In this document: piece after piece, positions 62,545 through 64,000 of the stretch
Numbering within the stretch: the stretch's first letter is position 1
Layout of the letters: every line of letters begins with the position of its first letter
Assembly: GCA_030765045.1 (NCBI GenBank)
Contig: CM060963.1
Span: forward strand, 68,722,617 to 68,786,616
Length of the DNA stretch: 64,000 nt
Source of the DNA: Tenodera sinensis
Taxonomy: Eukaryota > Arthropoda > Insecta > Mantodea > Mantidae
Direction of reading: 5' to 3'
Position numbers and translations under genes: made by a program
Notes under the pieces: generated by a model
Databases searched by the model: none
What the model was told of the DNA's origin: nothing
Seen by the model: the letters and a program-made list of their open reading frames with translations, nothing else

Positions 62545-63070
62545 CAGGTGTGTAAAAAGTGTCTGATATTGCAACAGGAGTTGGGATTGGGCTGACCTAG
62601 AATAAATGTTCCTATAAACACATGTCCGGGAACGAATACCTCGTGAGATATGAGCCATTTTGCTTGTGTTGAGTATTTACACTAGATAATGTACTCCATC
62701 CAATGTATAAATTGGTCAAAGAGGTCCGGTAACATGGTCTTCCCATTTGGCGAACCTCGATTAATTGGATTTTTGGCTAGGAGCACATTTAAAGCACTGA
62801 TGTATGCCAAACCCATCGACAATGTGTATACGTTACAAATGCGCGTGACAAGTGCACGTGCCCAAATCGGAGAGCAGACAGGTATGATCGAAAGTGTTCT
62901 GGATTCTTTGAAAAGAGGAGTTGAAACGTTTCCTGTAGTAGTATCGACATAACGTGCAGATGTCTGGTCAACCGGTATTTGCTTCCAGACATATGTTTGT
63001 AGGAACATTTATTCTAGTTCTGACCAATCCCAACTCTGTTGGAATATCAGATCTTTTTTTTAAACACCTG
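62545..63070 (+). mobile_element. Deleted Tc1/mariner-like element with long inverted repeats
   Basis: Ends are inverted repeats of nearly 100 bp. The left carries CAGGTGTGTAAAAAG, TCTGATATTGCAACAG, GAGTTGGGATTGG and AGAATAAATGTTCCTA; the right arm reads the same in reverse from about 63070 to 62960 with scattered changes. TA dinucleotides flank both sides. About 525 bp long, with only a transposase tail inside. Confidence 0.8.
62689..62952 (+). pseudogene. C-terminal remnant of Tc1/mariner-like transposase
   Basis: An open frame of 87 residues contains STFKALMYAKPIDNVYTLQM and AQIGEQTGMIESVLDSLKRG. The pattern LK..VY..P......L..RI......I......M...V..S..RR matches the tail of insect Tc1/mariner-like transposases as I know them. 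Catalytic residues are not included. It fits exactly between the inverted repeats of the enclosing element. Confidence 0.6.
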
Positions 63071-64000
63071 GTGTATGACTAAGTCTTGCCTTGTTTATAA
63101 GATAATAGTAGCTTTTCCGTTGCCAACGCCTGCACATCGGAGTTTTCATGAATGTCGATTAAGTTAAACCCGCACAAGCAGCAAAAAGCTAAGGAACTGA
63201 GATCTTGCCTTAGAGATAAAGGATAAAAAATCAGAATAATCTTACCACATACAACCATACTAAATTGTTACGCCACGAAAGAATGTAAAACGAACATACA
63301 AAAGAAACTACGGAGTCATACATAGTTTCAACTTGAGCTAACGAGAATCAAAGACCAAATTTTATACACATAGGTATACGTTCTTTGAACGTGTTGCATG
63401 TTATCCTTCTGTCTAAACTCACTGCAATAATTTTTATCACTATCAATTTGAAGTGGTTAAAAGGAATCAGTTTTATATCAGTAGCGTAATGCATAACATA
63501 TACAGGAAAGTATTTTTGTAGGGAGAGAAAGTCGTAGAGAATTTTATATCAGTACGTTTTCCTATGTTCTGTTACAAGCAGAATAAGGTTCCATAAATGC
63601 CACACACGATCTAGCTTGCACAGGACGATATCAGCTTTGTACAGGAAATGCGGGGTCATGATGAAGAATAAGTGACTGCAATAAAGAGGCAGTAAAATGT
63701 ACCGTATTACACCCTTTTATCGTATATTCTTTGCGTAAGACACCATCACAAACGTTACACGTGTTTTAGGAGCACACGCTTGTTAGGTGAATAATATAAA
63801 GAGATTCAGTACTTTGGTTTATAAAACACAGTTTTCGATCTCTGCAGCATTTAAAACTGTTGCTGCTGCTTTTTATGAGAGCGACAGCATGGTGCTGTTG
63901 CTTGAAGAGAACTGGGTTGATAGCATTTTCCTGCTCAACTTGTTGGACTGGAGTAGGTATTCTATGTCAGCCAATAGCTCTAAGTACCGATTTTCTTTTT
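63071..64000. other. No supported gene to window end
   Basis: No long ORF, no repeat ends. Confidence 0.6.

Overview
The window is AT-rich animal nuclear DNA, almost certainly from an insect with a large, transposon-filled genome. Split exons with GT..AG introns, dense tRNA-derived SINE fragments, non-LTR, Penelope, Tc1/mariner, hAT and P-like remnants, and many long (GT)n tracts all fit this. A cockroach-like (blattodean or other polyneopteran) source is my best guess from the style of the repeats. It is not proven by anything in the sequence. There are no bacterial operons, CRISPR arrays, rRNA genes or convincing functional tRNA genes.

The one convincing host gene lies at 18325-21079 on the plus strand. 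Three exons (18325-18465, 19963-20100, 20870-21079) have clean splice sites and all keep codon phase 0. Together they give a 162-residue C-terminal part of a small, amphipathic, probably all-helical protein. Its helix order, phase-0 introns and short motifs resemble a four-helix-bundle cytokine of the IL-6/CNTF/CLCF1 type. The signal-peptide exon was not found. A second, weaker candidate is an isolated 72-base exon at 59023-59094 with a Tudor-domain-like DDKWYRAKI motif.

The rest is mostly transposable-element debris. Four DNA transposon remnants can be delimited by their ends. They are a P-element-like unit (44481-45759: 31-bp inverted repeats, THAP domain with a stop codon and a frameshift), a Tc1/mariner-like unit (about 52025-52950: inverted repeats, TA flanks, 84-residue helix-turn-helix ORF), a second such unit keeping only a transposase tail (about 62545-63070), and a 181-bp hAT-type MITE with a perfect 8-bp target duplication (49865-50045). 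An internally deleted mariner/Tc3-like transposase lies at 48885-49440. Retroelement relics include three non-LTR reverse-transcriptase fragments (11770-12490 minus, 20285-20475 minus, 46990-47400 plus), a non-LTR C-terminal Cys/His knuckle (22252-22518) and a Penelope GIY-YIG fragment (24300-24880).

The most abundant structure is a family of roughly 0.8-1.2 kb interspersed repeats, each built around a (GT)n/(CA)n microsatellite. At least a dozen copies or fragments occur on both strands, one inside intron 1 of the cytokine-like gene. SINE copies with recognisable Pol III B boxes lie at 7.0, 7.45, 13.6, 15.6, 39.8, 45.8, 50.4 and 56.9 kb; the best preserved (15609-15956) has a 13-bp target duplication. 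The remaining stretches, described below, show no gene that I can support.
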